This document shows, in pieces, positions 42,830 to 52,251 of a DNA stretch of 64,000 bases. Made by a program: the position numbers and the translations under genes. This DNA is from Alcaligenaceae bacterium SAGV5. Its GTDB lineage: Bacteria > Pseudomonadota > Gammaproteobacteria > Burkholderiales > Burkholderiaceae_B. The notes beneath the pieces are model-generated. The model was not told the origin of the DNA. It did no database searches and saw only the letters and a program-made list of their open reading frames with translations. Every line of letters starts with the position of its first letter. Within the stretch, counting starts at the first letter, position 1. The stretch is taken from positions 930,001-994,000 of the forward strand of contig SPDP01000002.1 in NCBI GenBank assembly GCA_009360345.1. Reading direction: 5' to 3'.

Positions 42830-43738
42830 TCAGAGGCTTTCCTCGTCGCTCCAGTCCCCGTTCTCGGCCAGCCCCCGCTTGAGCCAGTCGACCAGGGCCC
42901 GTACCCGGGGCAGGGCGCCGCGGGTACGCGGCAACAACGCCTTCAAGGCCAGCTCCGGCAGCCGGTAGCCGTCCAGCACCGTGCGCAACTGCCCACGCGC
43001 CAGCGCCGGCGCGGCCATGCCCGCCGACAGGACCGTGATGCCATTGCCCGCGATGGCCGAGGTGCGCAGCACGCGGCTGCTGTTGGACGTGAAGCGCGAC
43101 CGGACCTCCACCTGCACCGTGCCGTTCGCGTTTTCGAACTGCCATAGCGCGCCCGAGGGCGTGAAGACCAGGCAATCGTGGTCGGTCAGCTCGCGCGGAT
43201 GTGCCGGGTGGCCGCGCGCCTCGAGGTAGGACGGCGCCGCGCAGACCACGCGCGGATACGGGGCCAGCCACTCGTCGTCCACGTTCGCGTACAGCTCGGG
43301 CAGGGCGCCGACCACGATGTCGAAGCCTTCCTCGACGGGGTTGACGGACCGGTCCAGCATGACGACGTCCAGCAGCACCTGCGGGTGGGCCTGCTGGAAC
43401 TCGGTCAGGACGCGGGCCAGGTAGGGGGCGCCCAGCGTGGTCGGGATCTTGATGCGGATGCGGCCCAGCAGGCCGCCCCGGGTCTTCGTCATTTCTCCCA
43501 GCGTGTCGTCGAAATCGGCCACCAGGCCCGCGATGCGCGGCAGGAACTGCTCGCCCAGGTCGGTCAGCGTGACGCTGCGGGTCGACCGGTTGAACAATTG
43601 TCCCCGCATCTTCCACTCCAGCTGCCCCACGCGCTTGGTGATCACCGAGGGCGAGACGCCCAGCTGGCGCCCCGCTTCGGAAAAACTGCCGGTACGGACG
43701 GTCGCCAGGAAGGCGCGCATGTTGTCCAGCGTGTCCAT
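42830..43738 (-). CDS. LysR-family regulator of the terephthalate-dioxygenase-like operon
   Basis: The 302-aa product opens MDTLDNMRAFLATVRTGSF and has the helix-turn-helix FSEAGRQLGVSPSVITKRVG. It belongs to the CrgA-like branch by its opening. The start at 43738 was chosen over an open frame 53 codons longer. It is divergent from the Bug-dioxygenase operon by 116 bp, so it is the likely regulator. Known terephthalate clusters of Comamonas use an IclR-type TphR, so control here would differ. Confidence 0.88.
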   Translation of the reverse strand: MDTLDNMRAFLATVRTGSFSEAGRQLGVSPSVITKRVGQLEWKMRGQLFNRSTRSVTLTDLGEQFLPRIAGLVADFDDTLGEMTKTRGGLLGRIRIKIPTTLGAPYLARVLTEFQQAHPQVLLDVVMLDRSVNPVEEGFDIVVGALPELYANVDDEWLAPYPRVVCAAPSYLEARGHPAHPRELTDHDCLVFTPSGALWQFENANGTVQVEVRSRFTSNSSRVLRTSAIAGNGITVLSAGMAAPALARGQLRTVLDGYRLPELALKALLPRTRGALPRVRALVDWLKRGLAENGDWSDEESL

Positions 43739-43854
43739 CTTTCTCGAAATGAAAAAAGTGATCGGGCGAATTCGTGGATTATCACTCAAGTTAAAAGTAA
43801 TTACGATGTCGACCTTAGAAACAGGCGTGATGGAACCGCGCCGAGGAGACGATC

Positions 43855-44832
43855 GTGAAGCAATTCGTGGCACCGCTGGCAGCGGGCATCGTGGCATGGA
43901 CCTGTATGGGATCCGCGGGGGCGCAGGGCGGCGATACGTTCCCGTCCAAGCCGATCCGGATCATCGTTCCCTTTCCCGCGGGGGGAACGGCGGATTCGAT
44001 CCCGCGCATCGTGGCCGAGAAGCTCGCCCTGAAGTGGTCGCAGCCGGTCATCGTCGAGAACCGGCCCGGCGCCGGCGGCAACATCGGCGCGGACACCTTC
44101 GCCCGGGCCGAGCCCGACGGCTATACCTTGATCGCCAGCCCGCCGGGACCGATGGCGATCAACTTCAACCTGTACAAGAAGCTGGGCTATGACGCCCGCC
44201 GTTTCGCGCCCATCTCGGTGGCCGCGACCATGCCCACGGTGCTGGTGGTGCGGCCCGAGCTGGCCGCCATGCCGCCCCAGGACCTGTTCCGCCAGATACG
44301 CGGGAATCCGGACAAGTTCACCTATGCGTCGCAGGGCAACGGCACGACCTCGCACCTGGCCGCCAATCTGTTCAGCATGGAACTGCGGGCCCAGCTGCTG
44401 CACATCCCCTACAAGGGGACGGCGCCGGCGCTGACGGACCTGATAGGCGGGAAAGTGGACCTGATGTTCGACAACATCAGCTCGTCGCTGGCGTTCCATC
44501 AATCGGGGCGGGTCAAGATCATCGCCGTCGCGGCGGACAGGCGGGTGGCCTCGCTGCCCGACGTGCCGACCTTCGGCGAGCTGGGGCTGCCCGACGTCGT
44601 TGCCGGCAGCTGGGTGGCCTTCGCCGCCCCGGCCGGGACGCCGCCGGCCATCACCGCCAGGATCAGCCAGGCGGTGGCGGAGATCGTCCGCATGCCGGAC
44701 GTGCAGAAGCGATTCGCCGACTTGTCGGCCGCTCCCGTCGGCGATACGCCGGCCGAGATGGCGGCCTTCGTCGGCAAGGAAGCCGAGCGCTGGGGGGCGG
44801 TGATCCGCACCGCCCACGTCACGCTGGATTGA
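43855..44832 (+). CDS. Bug/TctC-family binding protein, probable TphC-like receptor
   Basis: The 325-aa product starts at GTG 43855, preceded by GAGGAGACG. The signal peptide ends near GAQG (residue 25), followed by KPIRIIVPFPAGGTADSIPR; the middle block is HIPYKGTAPALTDLIGGK. It is followed after 36 bp by the dioxygenase alpha gene. In terephthalate degraders TphC is a Bug-family protein that delivers terephthalate to a TctAB membrane pair; that role is inferred here from context. Confidence 0.88.
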   Translation: MKQFVAPLAAGIVAWTCMGSAGAQGGDTFPSKPIRIIVPFPAGGTADSIPRIVAEKLALKWSQPVIVENRPGAGGNIGADTFARAEPDGYTLIASPPGPMAINFNLYKKLGYDARRFAPISVAATMPTVLVVRPELAAMPPQDLFRQIRGNPDKFTYASQGNGTTSHLAANLFSMELRAQLLHIPYKGTAPALTDLIGGKVDLMFDNISSSLAFHQSGRVKIIAVAADRRVASLPDVPTFGELGLPDVVAGSWVAFAAPAGTPPAITARISQAVAEIVRMPDVQKRFADLSAAPVGDTPAEMAAFVGKEAERWGAVIRTAHVTLD

Positions 44833-44868
44833 GGAGTGCCGGCCGGGGGCCGGCGACGAGGAACAGAA

Positions 44869-46125
44869 ATGGAAACGACCACAGAGGATCGCATCGAGGC
44901 CGGCATGCCGGCCTGGCCGGATACGCTGACGCGCGTGCCGTTCGAGGCGTACCAGAGCCGTGCGGTGCACGACCTGGAACAGCAGCGCATCTACGAAGGC
45001 GCCACCTGGAACTACCTGTGCCTGGAGGCGGAGCTGCGCGAGCCCGGCGACTACGTATCCACCTTCATGGGCGCCATGCCGGTGGTGGTGACGCGCGACG
45101 CGGACGGTGAACTGTACGGCTTCGAGAACCGGTGCGCGCACCGGGGCGCGCTGATCGCGCTGGAGAACGCCGGCAACGCCAAGGGCTTTTCCTGCGTCTA
45201 CCATGCCTGGGCCTACGACCTGCAGGGCAACGTCAAGGGGGTGGCCTTCCAGCACGGGGTGAACGGCAAGGGCGGCATGCCGGCGGGCTTCGACGCGGGC
45301 CGGCACGCGCCGCGCAAGCTGCGCATCGCCGCCACCTGCGGGCTGGTGTTCGGCAGCCTGAGCGACGACGTCGATCCCATCGAGGAATACATCGGCGAGG
45401 ACGTGCTGGCGCGCATCCGCCGGCTGCTGGGCGACCGGCCGCTGGAGGTCATCGGCCGCTACACGCAGATCCTGCCCAACAACTGGAAGCTGTATTTCGA
45501 GAACGTCAAGGACTCGTACCACGCGAGCCTGCTGCATCTGTTCCTGACCACGTTCGAGATCAACCGCCTGACCCAGCGCGGCGGCCTGATCGTCTCGCCC
45601 GATGGCGGCAGCCATGTCAGCTACTCGATCATCGACAAGAGCCTCGAAGCCGGGTCGGAATACAAGGACCAGGAATTGCGGGTCGACAACGAGCATTACC
45701 GGCTCCAGGACCCGAGCTTCCTCGACTATGTGGACGAGGTCGGCGACGGCATCACCCTCCAGATCCTGTCGGTGTTCCCGGGCTTCGTCCTGGGACAGGT
45801 CAACAACAGCATGGTCGTGCGCCAGGTGCTGCCCAAGGACATCGACGCCACCGAACTGAACTGGACCTACCTCGGCTACGCGGACGACACGCCCGAGCTG
45901 CGGCGCATGCGGCACCGGCAATTGAACCTGGTCGGGCCGGCGGGACTGGTCTCGATGGAGGACGGCGCGGTGGGCGGTTTCGTCCAGCGCGGCGTGGGCA
46001 CGGCCCGGGAATACTCGGCGGTCCTGGAGATGGGGGGCGAAGACACGGCATCGTCCGACACCCGCGCCACCGAAGCGTCGGTGCGCGGTTTCTGGAAAGC
46101 CTATCGCCGCCACATGGGAGTCTGA
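44869..46125 (+). CDS. tphA2: Rieske dioxygenase alpha subunit, terephthalate 1,2-dioxygenase TphA2-like
   Basis: The 418-aa product has Rieske ligands Cys89, His91, Cys109 and His112, the bridging Asp215, and iron ligands His218, His223 and Asp365. Long stretches match Comamonas TphA2 as I recall it, for example [20 protein letters not shown] and [12 protein letters not shown]. The residues reported to bind both carboxylates of terephthalate (Ser243, Arg309, Arg390 in TphA2) correspond to Ser251, Arg318 and Arg399, all conserved. The ATG at 44869 follows a GAGG site. A related para-dicarboxylate remains possible. Confidence 0.85.
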   Translation: METTTEDRIEAGMPAWPDTLTRVPFEAYQSRAVHDLEQQRIYEGATWNYLCLEAELREPGDYVSTFMGAMPVVVTRDADGELYGFENRCAHRGALIALENAGNAKGFSCVYHAWAYDLQGNVKGVAFQHGVNGKGGMPAGFDAGRHAPRKLRIAATCGLVFGSLSDDVDPIEEYIGEDVLARIRRLLGDRPLEVIGRYTQILPNNWKLYFENVKDSYHASLLHLFLTTFEINRLTQRGGLIVSPDGGSHVSYSIIDKSLEAGSEYKDQELRVDNEHYRLQDPSFLDYVDEVGDGITLQILSVFPGFVLGQVNNSMVVRQVLPKDIDATELNWTYLGYADDTPELRRMRHRQLNLVGPAGLVSMEDGAVGGFVQRGVGTAREYSAVLEMGGEDTASSDTRATEASVRGFWKAYRRHMGV

Positions 46126-46126
46126 C

Positions 46127-46633
46127 ATGGACCAATCGGATGTCAAACAATGGCTGGACGCCCGGATGTGCGCGCAGCTTCGCATCGACCGCTTGAACGC
46201 CGCCTATGCCCGCTGCATAGACAGCGACGCACTGGAGGCCTGGCCGGATTTCTTCGACGAGGGATGCCTGTACACCGTCACGTCCGACGACAACCATCGC
46301 CGGGGATTCGTGGGCGGCATCGTCTACGCCGATTCGGTGGGCATGCTGCGCGACCGGGTGTCGGGCCTGCGGGAGGCCAACATCTATGAAGGCCACCGCT
46401 ACCGCCACCTGGTCGGCCCCGCCTCGGTGCTGTCGCTGGAGGGCGGCCGGGCTTGCGCCGAGACGCCGTTCGCCGTCTATCGCATCATGCGCACCGGCCG
46501 CACCGACCTGTTCGTGACCGGCCGCTACGTCGACGTGCTGCGCCTGGACGCCGGCGACGAGGCGAAAATCGTGGAGCGGCGGGTCGTGTGCGACAGCTCC
46601 AGCTTCGATACGCTGCTGGCGATACCGCTATGA
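46127..46633 (+). CDS. tphA3: Ring-hydroxylating dioxygenase beta subunit (TphA3-like)
   Basis: The 168-aa product is the small NTF2-like structural subunit of the oxygenase hexamer. RLNAAYARCIDSDALEAWPD and FFDEGCLYTV are typical of the beta fold; FVTGRYVDVLRLD lies in the C-terminal sheet. The gene starts 1 bp after the alpha stop and its stop overlaps the reductase start (46630-46633), so the three subunits are translated together. It has no catalytic residues of its own. Confidence 0.87.
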   Translation: MDQSDVKQWLDARMCAQLRIDRLNAAYARCIDSDALEAWPDFFDEGCLYTVTSDDNHRRGFVGGIVYADSVGMLRDRVSGLREANIYEGHRYRHLVGPASVLSLEGGRACAETPFAVYRIMRTGRTDLFVTGRYVDVLRLDAGDEAKIVERRVVCDSSSFDTLLAIPL

Positions 46634-47625
46634 CCTGGGACGTCACCGTCGCGGGGACGCCCCATCGTTTTCCCTGCGAGGCGGGGGAGTCGCTGCTCGA
46701 CGCCGCCGAGCGCGCCGGCTTCGAATTGCCCTATTCCTGCCGCAAAGGCGTGTGCGGCAACTGCGAGGGTGGGCTGGACAGCGGCGAGGTGGTCGTGGCG
46801 GGCGCGGCATGCACGGCCGCCGGACAGGGCATTCTCTATTGCCGGGCCACGCCGTCGAGCGATGTGACCATACGTCCGTCCTCGATACGCCCGGCCGACC
46901 GGTCCGCGCGCAAGCGTGTGCTGGCCAGGATCCACAGGATCGACCGCCTGGCCGACGACGTCACGCTGTTGCGGCTGCGCTTTCCGGCGGGGGTGCGGGT
47001 ACGGTTCCGCGCCGGACAGTATCTCCAGGTCGTGCTGCGGGACGGCCAGCGGCGGCAGTTCTCGATGGCCAACCCGCCGGGCATCAGCGACGAGGCGCAT
47101 CTGCATATCCGCCATGTGCCGGGCGGCCATTTCACCGGCGCGATCCTGCCCGGGCTGGAACGGGGGCAGTCACTGGAGATCGAGCTGCCGTTCGGCGATT
47201 TCCATTGGCGCGAGGAGCACGAAGGGCCGATCGTCTTCGTGGCGACCGGCACCGGCTTCGCGCCCATGGCGTCCATCATCGAGGACATGCTCAAGCGCAA
47301 GGTCGAGCGGCCGCTGTCCCTGTACTGGGGCGGGCGCACGCCGCGCCATCTGTACGCGCTGGAAACCGTGGCCGCCTGGCGCGCCCGCCATGCCGGCCTG
47401 CGCTTCGTTCCCGTCCTGTCGGACGAGCCGGCCGGTGCGCTGGACGGCGCGCGGGCCGGGATGGTCCACCGGGCCGTACTGGAAGACTTTCCCGATCTTT
47501 CCACGGCGCACGTCTACGCGTGCGGTTCGCCGGCCATGATCGCCGCGGCTCGCAGCGAGTTCGCCGCGCACGCCGGGTTGCCGCCCGCGCACTTCTTCAG
47601 CGACGCTTTCGTCGTGGGGCCGTGA
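46630..47625 (+). CDS. tphA1: Dioxygenase reductase, ferredoxin-NAD(P) type (TphA1-like)
   Basis: The 331-aa product has an N-terminal plant-type [2Fe-2S] domain (Cys37, Cys42, Cys45, Cys71 in PYSCRKGVCGNC and YC), an FAD domain with RQFSMANPP and an NAD(P) domain with VATGTGFAP. It passes electrons to the Rieske centre. Domain order and the VRHVPGG-type segment fit TphA1. The ATG at 46630 overlaps the tphA3 stop. No tphB-type dihydrodiol dehydrogenase follows; the next gene is unrelated. Confidence 0.88.
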   Translation: MTWDVTVAGTPHRFPCEAGESLLDAAERAGFELPYSCRKGVCGNCEGGLDSGEVVVAGAACTAAGQGILYCRATPSSDVTIRPSSIRPADRSARKRVLARIHRIDRLADDVTLLRLRFPAGVRVRFRAGQYLQVVLRDGQRRQFSMANPPGISDEAHLHIRHVPGGHFTGAILPGLERGQSLEIELPFGDFHWREEHEGPIVFVATGTGFAPMASIIEDMLKRKVERPLSLYWGGRTPRHLYALETVAAWRARHAGLRFVPVLSDEPAGALDGARAGMVHRAVLEDFPDLSTAHVYACGSPAMIAAARSEFAAHAGLPPAHFFSDAFVVGP

Positions 47626-47645
47626 GCGGCGGCCTTGTTTTTGTT
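47618..47645 (+). terminator. Rho-independent terminator overlapping the reductase stop
   Basis: GGCCG (47618-47622) pairs with CGGCC (47630-47634) across a 7-base loop containing the stop codon, followed by TTGTTTTTGTT. It closes the dioxygenase operon. Confidence 0.6.
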
Positions 47646-47704
47646 ACTCGAAAATGAATTGTCATAATCTGGAGCAGGGCTGAGCGCTACCATTGGGAAT
47701 TCTC

Positions 47705-49315
47705 ATGCTCGCGGCCGATCTGCTCCCGATGGTAGAACAAGAACTCAAGTTTTCCGTCCCCTCCGCCGCTCACAAGGCCGTCGCCGGTCAGTTCGCTTCC
47801 CTGTCATCCGCGCCCCGCATGCATCTGCGCGCGATGTATTTCGACACGCCCGACAGGCAGCTCGCCCGCCAGCGGGCGGCGATCCGGCTGCGCCAGGAAG
47901 GCCGCACGTGGGTGCAGACCTTCAAGATGGCGGGCGCCGACGTCATGTCGCGCGTGGAGTTGAACCATCCCAGTCCCGGCCGGGCCCTGGACCTGTCCGT
48001 CTATGCCGGTACGCCGGCCGAAGCGGTGCTGGCCGGACTGACCGCCGAACTGGTCGTGCGCTACGAGACCGACGTCTGGCGCCGGGCGGTGGCGGTGCGT
48101 ACCCGCGCGGGCACGGTGGAAGCGGCCTACGATGTGGGTACGATCCGGGCGCAGGGGCTGGAGCTGCCGGTGTGCGAGCTGGAGTTCGAACTGGTGTCCG
48201 GGCGGCCCCAGGCGCTGTTCATCGTGGCCGGCCGCTGGCTGGCCCGGCACGGCCTGGTGCTGGACCTGCGGAGCAAGGCCGAGCGTGGCGACGGGCTGGC
48301 CAACGCGGCGGCGCGGATCGCCGCGGCGCCGCTGGACGAGCGCCCGCAGGTCAGGGAAGCGGAGATCGCCGCGTTCTGGGGGCCGCGCTTCGCCGCCGGG
48401 ATCGAGCTCGGCCAGGACGAAGCGCCCGACCGGGCGCTGGCCGCGATGACCGCCGAATGCTTCGAACAGATCGCCCGCAACGCGGCGCCGCTGGCCGCTG
48501 CCGACGCGCCTCCCGGGGTGCGGCTGGGGGGCGCCGAACACGTGCATCAATTGCGCGTCGGCATGCGCAGGCTGCGCTCGGCATGGAAGCTGCTGGACGG
48601 AAATGCCGAGCTGCCTCCGGCCGGACTGCGGGACGGCGCGCGCAGGCATTTTTCCGACTTTGGCCGGGTCCGCGACCAGGACGTCATGGGCGGCGCGGTC
48701 TTGTCCGCTTTGGTCGATGCCGGCATGCCGCCCCTGCAATGGCAGCCAGAGGCCGGGACCGACGCGGCCACGCTGGCGGCGTCGGTGGACTTCCAGTCCT
48801 GGTTGCTGGGCCTTCTGGCCTGGAACGTGGGGATACGCGAGCCGGCTCCCGGCCTGCCCATGGCCGGCGGGCTGCCGTCGGCCGAGCCCGCCGCGGCACC
48901 GGAGCCCGGGCGCCCCGTCCGCCTCGCGCGCGCGGTGACGCCTCGCCTGCGGAAGTGGCACGGCCGGCTGGTGCGCGACGGACGGCATTTCGTGCGCCTG
49001 GAGGACGAGCGCCGCCACGCCCTGCGCAAGCTGGCCAAGCGCCTGCGCTACGGACTGGCATTGTCGGCGCCTTTGTACCGCGCCGCGCGCGTGCGCGCCT
49101 ATCGCAAGAAGCTCTCGGCGCTGCAGGACATCCTGGGCGAGATCAACGATCTGGTCGTGGCGCGCACGCACTATGCCTCGCTGGCCGACGCGCATTCCCA
49201 GGCCTGGTTCGCGCTGGGATGGATCGCGGCCCGGCTGCGCGAGCTGGAGGTCCAGGCCGAGGCGGCCTTTGGCGCGCTGGCCGAGGCCCGGCTGCCCTGG
49301 AAGCCCCGGCGGTGA
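47705..49315 (+). CDS. CYTH-CHAD domain protein (putative inorganic triphosphatase)
   Basis: The 536-aa product begins with a CYTH domain (about residues 9-210) marked by the E-x-E-x-K motif in VEQELKF, followed by a CHAD domain (about 230-530) with HQLRVGMRRLRSAWKLL and KLAKRLRYGLAL, basic helices thought to bind polyphosphate. Bacterial CYTH-CHAD proteins hydrolyse inorganic triphosphate. ATG codons at 47705 and 47729 are both possible starts; the second places the motif at the extreme N-terminus, as in many relatives. It stands alone between a terminator and a convergent LysR gene. Confidence 0.88.
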   Translation: MLAADLLPMVEQELKFSVPSAAHKAVAGQFASLSSAPRMHLRAMYFDTPDRQLARQRAAIRLRQEGRTWVQTFKMAGADVMSRVELNHPSPGRALDLSVYAGTPAEAVLAGLTAELVVRYETDVWRRAVAVRTRAGTVEAAYDVGTIRAQGLELPVCELEFELVSGRPQALFIVAGRWLARHGLVLDLRSKAERGDGLANAAARIAAAPLDERPQVREAEIAAFWGPRFAAGIELGQDEAPDRALAAMTAECFEQIARNAAPLAAADAPPGVRLGGAEHVHQLRVGMRRLRSAWKLLDGNAELPPAGLRDGARRHFSDFGRVRDQDVMGGAVLSALVDAGMPPLQWQPEAGTDAATLAASVDFQSWLLGLLAWNVGIREPAPGLPMAGGLPSAEPAAAPEPGRPVRLARAVTPRLRKWHGRLVRDGRHFVRLEDERRHALRKLAKRLRYGLALSAPLYRAARVRAYRKKLSALQDILGEINDLVVARTHYASLADAHSQAWFALGWIAARLRELEVQAEAAFGALAEARLPWKPRR

Positions 49316-49346
49316 ACGCGCGGGCCGCGGGCCCGGGCGTTGCGCG

Positions 49347-50252
49347 CTATGCCGTGCCGGGGGACATCCGCGCAGCCTCGTCCCGCAGCAAGGCCAGGAA
49401 ATACTCCGCCGCCGGCGTCGCCGGTATCTCCTGGTTCCAGACGGCGACCAGGTCGCGCCGCAGGCACAGCTCCGGCAGGGGCAGCACGGCAAGGTCCGGA
49501 TAGTGGCGCAGCACGGAGTCCGGCAACAGTGTCAGGAAGCGGCCCTTGCGCAGCAGCTCCGCGGTACACGGAATGGAGACCCCCTGCACGGTGGCCGTGG
49601 GCGCCGGTAGTTCCAGTTGCTTGAACAACGCCACCAGATGCGGCCGGAGTACGCCGTTCTGCGGCGGCAGCACCCAGGGATAGTCCCGCAGGCGCGGCAG
49701 GCATGAGCGGCCCGGCAGTTCCCGCAATGGGTGGTCGGGCGCCAGGGCGACATGGAAGGGGTCGGCCATCAGCCGGCAATGGGCCAGCGCCGCCGGCAGT
49801 TCCAGGTTGGTGAGCATGGTCACCGCCATGTCCAGGCGCCCCTCGCGCACGCTCATGACCAGCGGGTGGTACAGCCCTTCTTCCACGAAGACCTGCATGC
49901 CCGGGCGTTCGCCGTACAGCCTGAGCAGCGTGCGCGGCAGCAGCGAGGCCGACGCCCCGGCGCCGCAGCCCACGCGCACGACACCGATGTGCGCGCTCTT
50001 GAGCGCGTCCAGTTCTTCCTGCGCCGCGGCGAATTGCATGTCGATCGCCCGCACGTAGGGCAGCAGCGTATGCGCGTAGACCGTCGGCGCCACGCCCCAG
50101 GCGTGGCGGGTGAACAGTGCCATGCCCAGCGACTGTTCGAGCTGGCGCAGGCTCTTGCTCAGGGCGGGCTGCGACATGCCCAGCGCCCGGCCGGCCTTGC
50201 CCAGCGACCGGTGTTCGTACACCGCGAGAAAATGCTGCAGCTTGGCGTCCAT
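49347..50252 (-). CDS. LysR-family transcriptional regulator
   Basis: The 301-aa product starts MDAKLQHFLAVYEHRSLG with the helix-turn-helix KAGRALGMSQPALSKSLRQL. The effector domain has a cluster of glycines and cysteine (VRVGCGAGASASL) at its opening. It is divergent from the hydrolase-Bug pair by 122 bp and is its likely regulator. The longer upstream open frame was rejected since the DNA-binding helix would no longer be N-terminal. Confidence 0.9.
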   Translation of the reverse strand: MDAKLQHFLAVYEHRSLGKAGRALGMSQPALSKSLRQLEQSLGMALFTRHAWGVAPTVYAHTLLPYVRAIDMQFAAAQEELDALKSAHIGVVRVGCGAGASASLLPRTLLRLYGERPGMQVFVEEGLYHPLVMSVREGRLDMAVTMLTNLELPAALAHCRLMADPFHVALAPDHPLRELPGRSCLPRLRDYPWVLPPQNGVLRPHLVALFKQLELPAPTATVQGVSIPCTAELLRKGRFLTLLPDSVLRHYPDLAVLPLPELCLRRDLVAVWNQEIPATPAAEYFLALLRDEAARMSPGTA

Positions 50253-50374
50253 GCACGCCCCATATCCATTGGTTATGACTGAGGTAGCCCAAAGCCATCT
50301 AGCAGGCCGCTCCAGGACATGCATAGAATGGGCTTCCACCAAGGTTTCCCATCTTTTCGAGGGTCGCGACACCC

Positions 50375-51190
50375 ATGCATCAAGGATATCAGCTCACCTC
50401 CGGCACGCCCCGGATCGCCTACGAGTCGCACGGCCAGGGCGAGCCCATCGTGTTCGTGCACGGCGTGGGGGGCAACCTGGACAACTGGCGGGACCAGCTG
50501 GAGCATTTCGGCCGCGATCATCGCGCCGTGGCACTGGACCTGCGCGGCTACGGCCATAGCGACGACATCCCCGGCACCCTGGACTTCCACGATTTCGCCG
50601 CCGACGTGCTGGCGGTCATGGACACGCTGGGCCTGGCGCGCGCGCCGCTGGTGGGGCTGTCCATGGGGGGCCTGGTGATCCAGTCCGTCTATGCGCGCGC
50701 ACCCGAGCGGGTCAGCGCCCTGGTGCTGGCCGCCTGCCGGCCGGCGGACGCGCCCGTGGCCCATGGCGAACAGTTCGCCCGCGACCGCCTGGCGCCCCTG
50801 GAGTCCGAGCGGCCCCGGCAGGCGCTGGCCGACAGCCTGCTGCCCAAGCTGATGGGGCCCGCCACGGCGCCCGACGTCGTGGCCCGCCTGCGCGACAGCC
50901 TGATGCGCCTGCGACTGGACCAGTACCGCCAGATCGTGCCGGTGCGCACACAGTTGCCGCCTTATCTGGCGCTTGCCGACATCCGCGTGCCCACGCTGGT
51001 GTTGGGCGGGAGGCAGGACCAGCTCGCGCCGGTCGAACAGATGCAGGCCATCGCCCGGGCCATCGCCGGCAGCGAGCTGGACATCTTCGAGGACTGCGGC
51101 CACTTCCTGAACATCGAGCAGGCCGCGGCCTTCAACGCGCGCCTGCGCGCATTCCTGGATGCCTTGGCCGGGCGCGCGCCGTCCGCCTGA
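50375..51190 (+). CDS. Alpha/beta hydrolase, 3-oxoadipate enol-lactonase-like
   Basis: The 271-aa product has FVHGVGGNLDNWRDQLEHF (oxyanion region), DLRGYGHSD, the nucleophile Ser in LSMGGLV, and the base His in EDCGHFLNIEQ. This set is typical of PcaD-like lactonases and related hydrolases. It has no signal peptide. It precedes a Bug gene by 35 bp, with a divergent LysR gene, so it probably hydrolyses an imported ester or lactone. No other beta-ketoadipate genes are nearby, so PcaD itself is not claimed. Confidence 0.84.
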   Translation: MHQGYQLTSGTPRIAYESHGQGEPIVFVHGVGGNLDNWRDQLEHFGRDHRAVALDLRGYGHSDDIPGTLDFHDFAADVLAVMDTLGLARAPLVGLSMGGLVIQSVYARAPERVSALVLAACRPADAPVAHGEQFARDRLAPLESERPRQALADSLLPKLMGPATAPDVVARLRDSLMRLRLDQYRQIVPVRTQLPPYLALADIRVPTLVLGGRQDQLAPVEQMQAIARAIAGSELDIFEDCGHFLNIEQAAAFNARLRAFLDALAGRAPSA

Positions 51191-51225
51191 ATCCGCCGTT
51201 CCACCCTTGGAGCTGGAGTCTTCCC

Positions 51226-52230
51226 ATGTTCATCGCAAGATCGTTTTTCGCAGGAACATCGTCGTTGCTCGCCGCCGTGGCCACGCTGTGGCTGGCGGCC
51301 GTCGCGCCCATGGCGGCGCACGCGCAGGCCGGGTATCCGGACAGGCCGGTCAAGCTGCTGGTGCCTTATCCGCCCGGTGGCGCCATGGACCTGGTGGGCC
51401 GCATCCTGGCCAAGGACTTCTCCGAGCGCACCGGCCAGCCCATGGTGGTCGAGAACAAGCCTGGCGCCGCCACGATCATCGCCGCCACCGCCCTGGCCGG
51501 GGCCGCGCCGGATGGCTACACGCTGATGCTGGCGCCCAACTCCACGCTGACCATCATTCCCCAGCTCTACGCCAAGCTGCCGTTCGACGTGAAGCGCCTG
51601 GAAGCGGTGGCGCTGGTGGGAACCAACCAGATGGTGTTTTCCACCAGCGGCGGCAGTGGCCTGAATGATCTGGCGGCGTTGGTGGACAAGGCGCGAGGGG
51701 CGCCCGGGAGCGTCTCGTACGGCTCGTTCGGCAATGGCAACATCACCCATCTGCTGGGCGAACTGCTCAACCAGGCGGCGGGCATCTCCATGCTGCACGT
51801 CCCTTACCAGGGGGCGGCACCGGCCATGAGCAGCCTGCTGGGCGGCAACATCACGGCCACCTTCGACACCGTCACCAACGTGGCGCCCCAGGTGCAGGCG
51901 GGCAAGCTGCGCGCGCTGGCCGTTACCGGCCGGCAGCGCAGTCCGCTGCTGCCGGACACGCCCACCTTCGCCGAGCGCGGCTATCCGGCCCTGGCCGCCG
52001 TGGACAGCTGGGTCGGCCTGCTCGCGCCCGCGGGCATGGATGCCCGCGCCAGGGCCAGGCTGGACGCGCACCTGAACCGCATCCTGCGCGATCCGGCCTT
52101 CGTCAGGCAATTGAACGAGCGCGGCTTCGACGTGCCCGGCGTCGATGCCGCGGCGTTGGCGCGGCAGGTCGAGGAAGAGCGCGGCCTGTATCGCCAGGTC
52201 ATCGACAAGGCGAACATCCGGCTCGATTGA
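51226..52230 (+). CDS. Bug/TctC-family periplasmic solute-binding protein
   Basis: The 334-aa product has a long signal peptide ending at AHAQ (residue 34), then RPVKLLVPYPPGGAMDLVGR. The middle block HVPYQGAAPAMSSLLGGN has Gln where most copies have Arg or Lys, in the ligand loop. It is co-oriented with the lactonase-like hydrolase and presumably brings in its substrate. It converges on the aminotransferase gene 22 bp further on. Confidence 0.9.
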   Translation: MFIARSFFAGTSSLLAAVATLWLAAVAPMAAHAQAGYPDRPVKLLVPYPPGGAMDLVGRILAKDFSERTGQPMVVENKPGAATIIAATALAGAAPDGYTLMLAPNSTLTIIPQLYAKLPFDVKRLEAVALVGTNQMVFSTSGGSGLNDLAALVDKARGAPGSVSYGSFGNGNITHLLGELLNQAAGISMLHVPYQGAAPAMSSLLGGNITATFDTVTNVAPQVQAGKLRALAVTGRQRSPLLPDTPTFAERGYPALAAVDSWVGLLAPAGMDARARARLDAHLNRILRDPAFVRQLNERGFDVPGVDAAALARQVEEERGLYRQVIDKANIRLD

Positions 52231-52251
52231 GCCGCGCCGCGCCAGCCTGGA

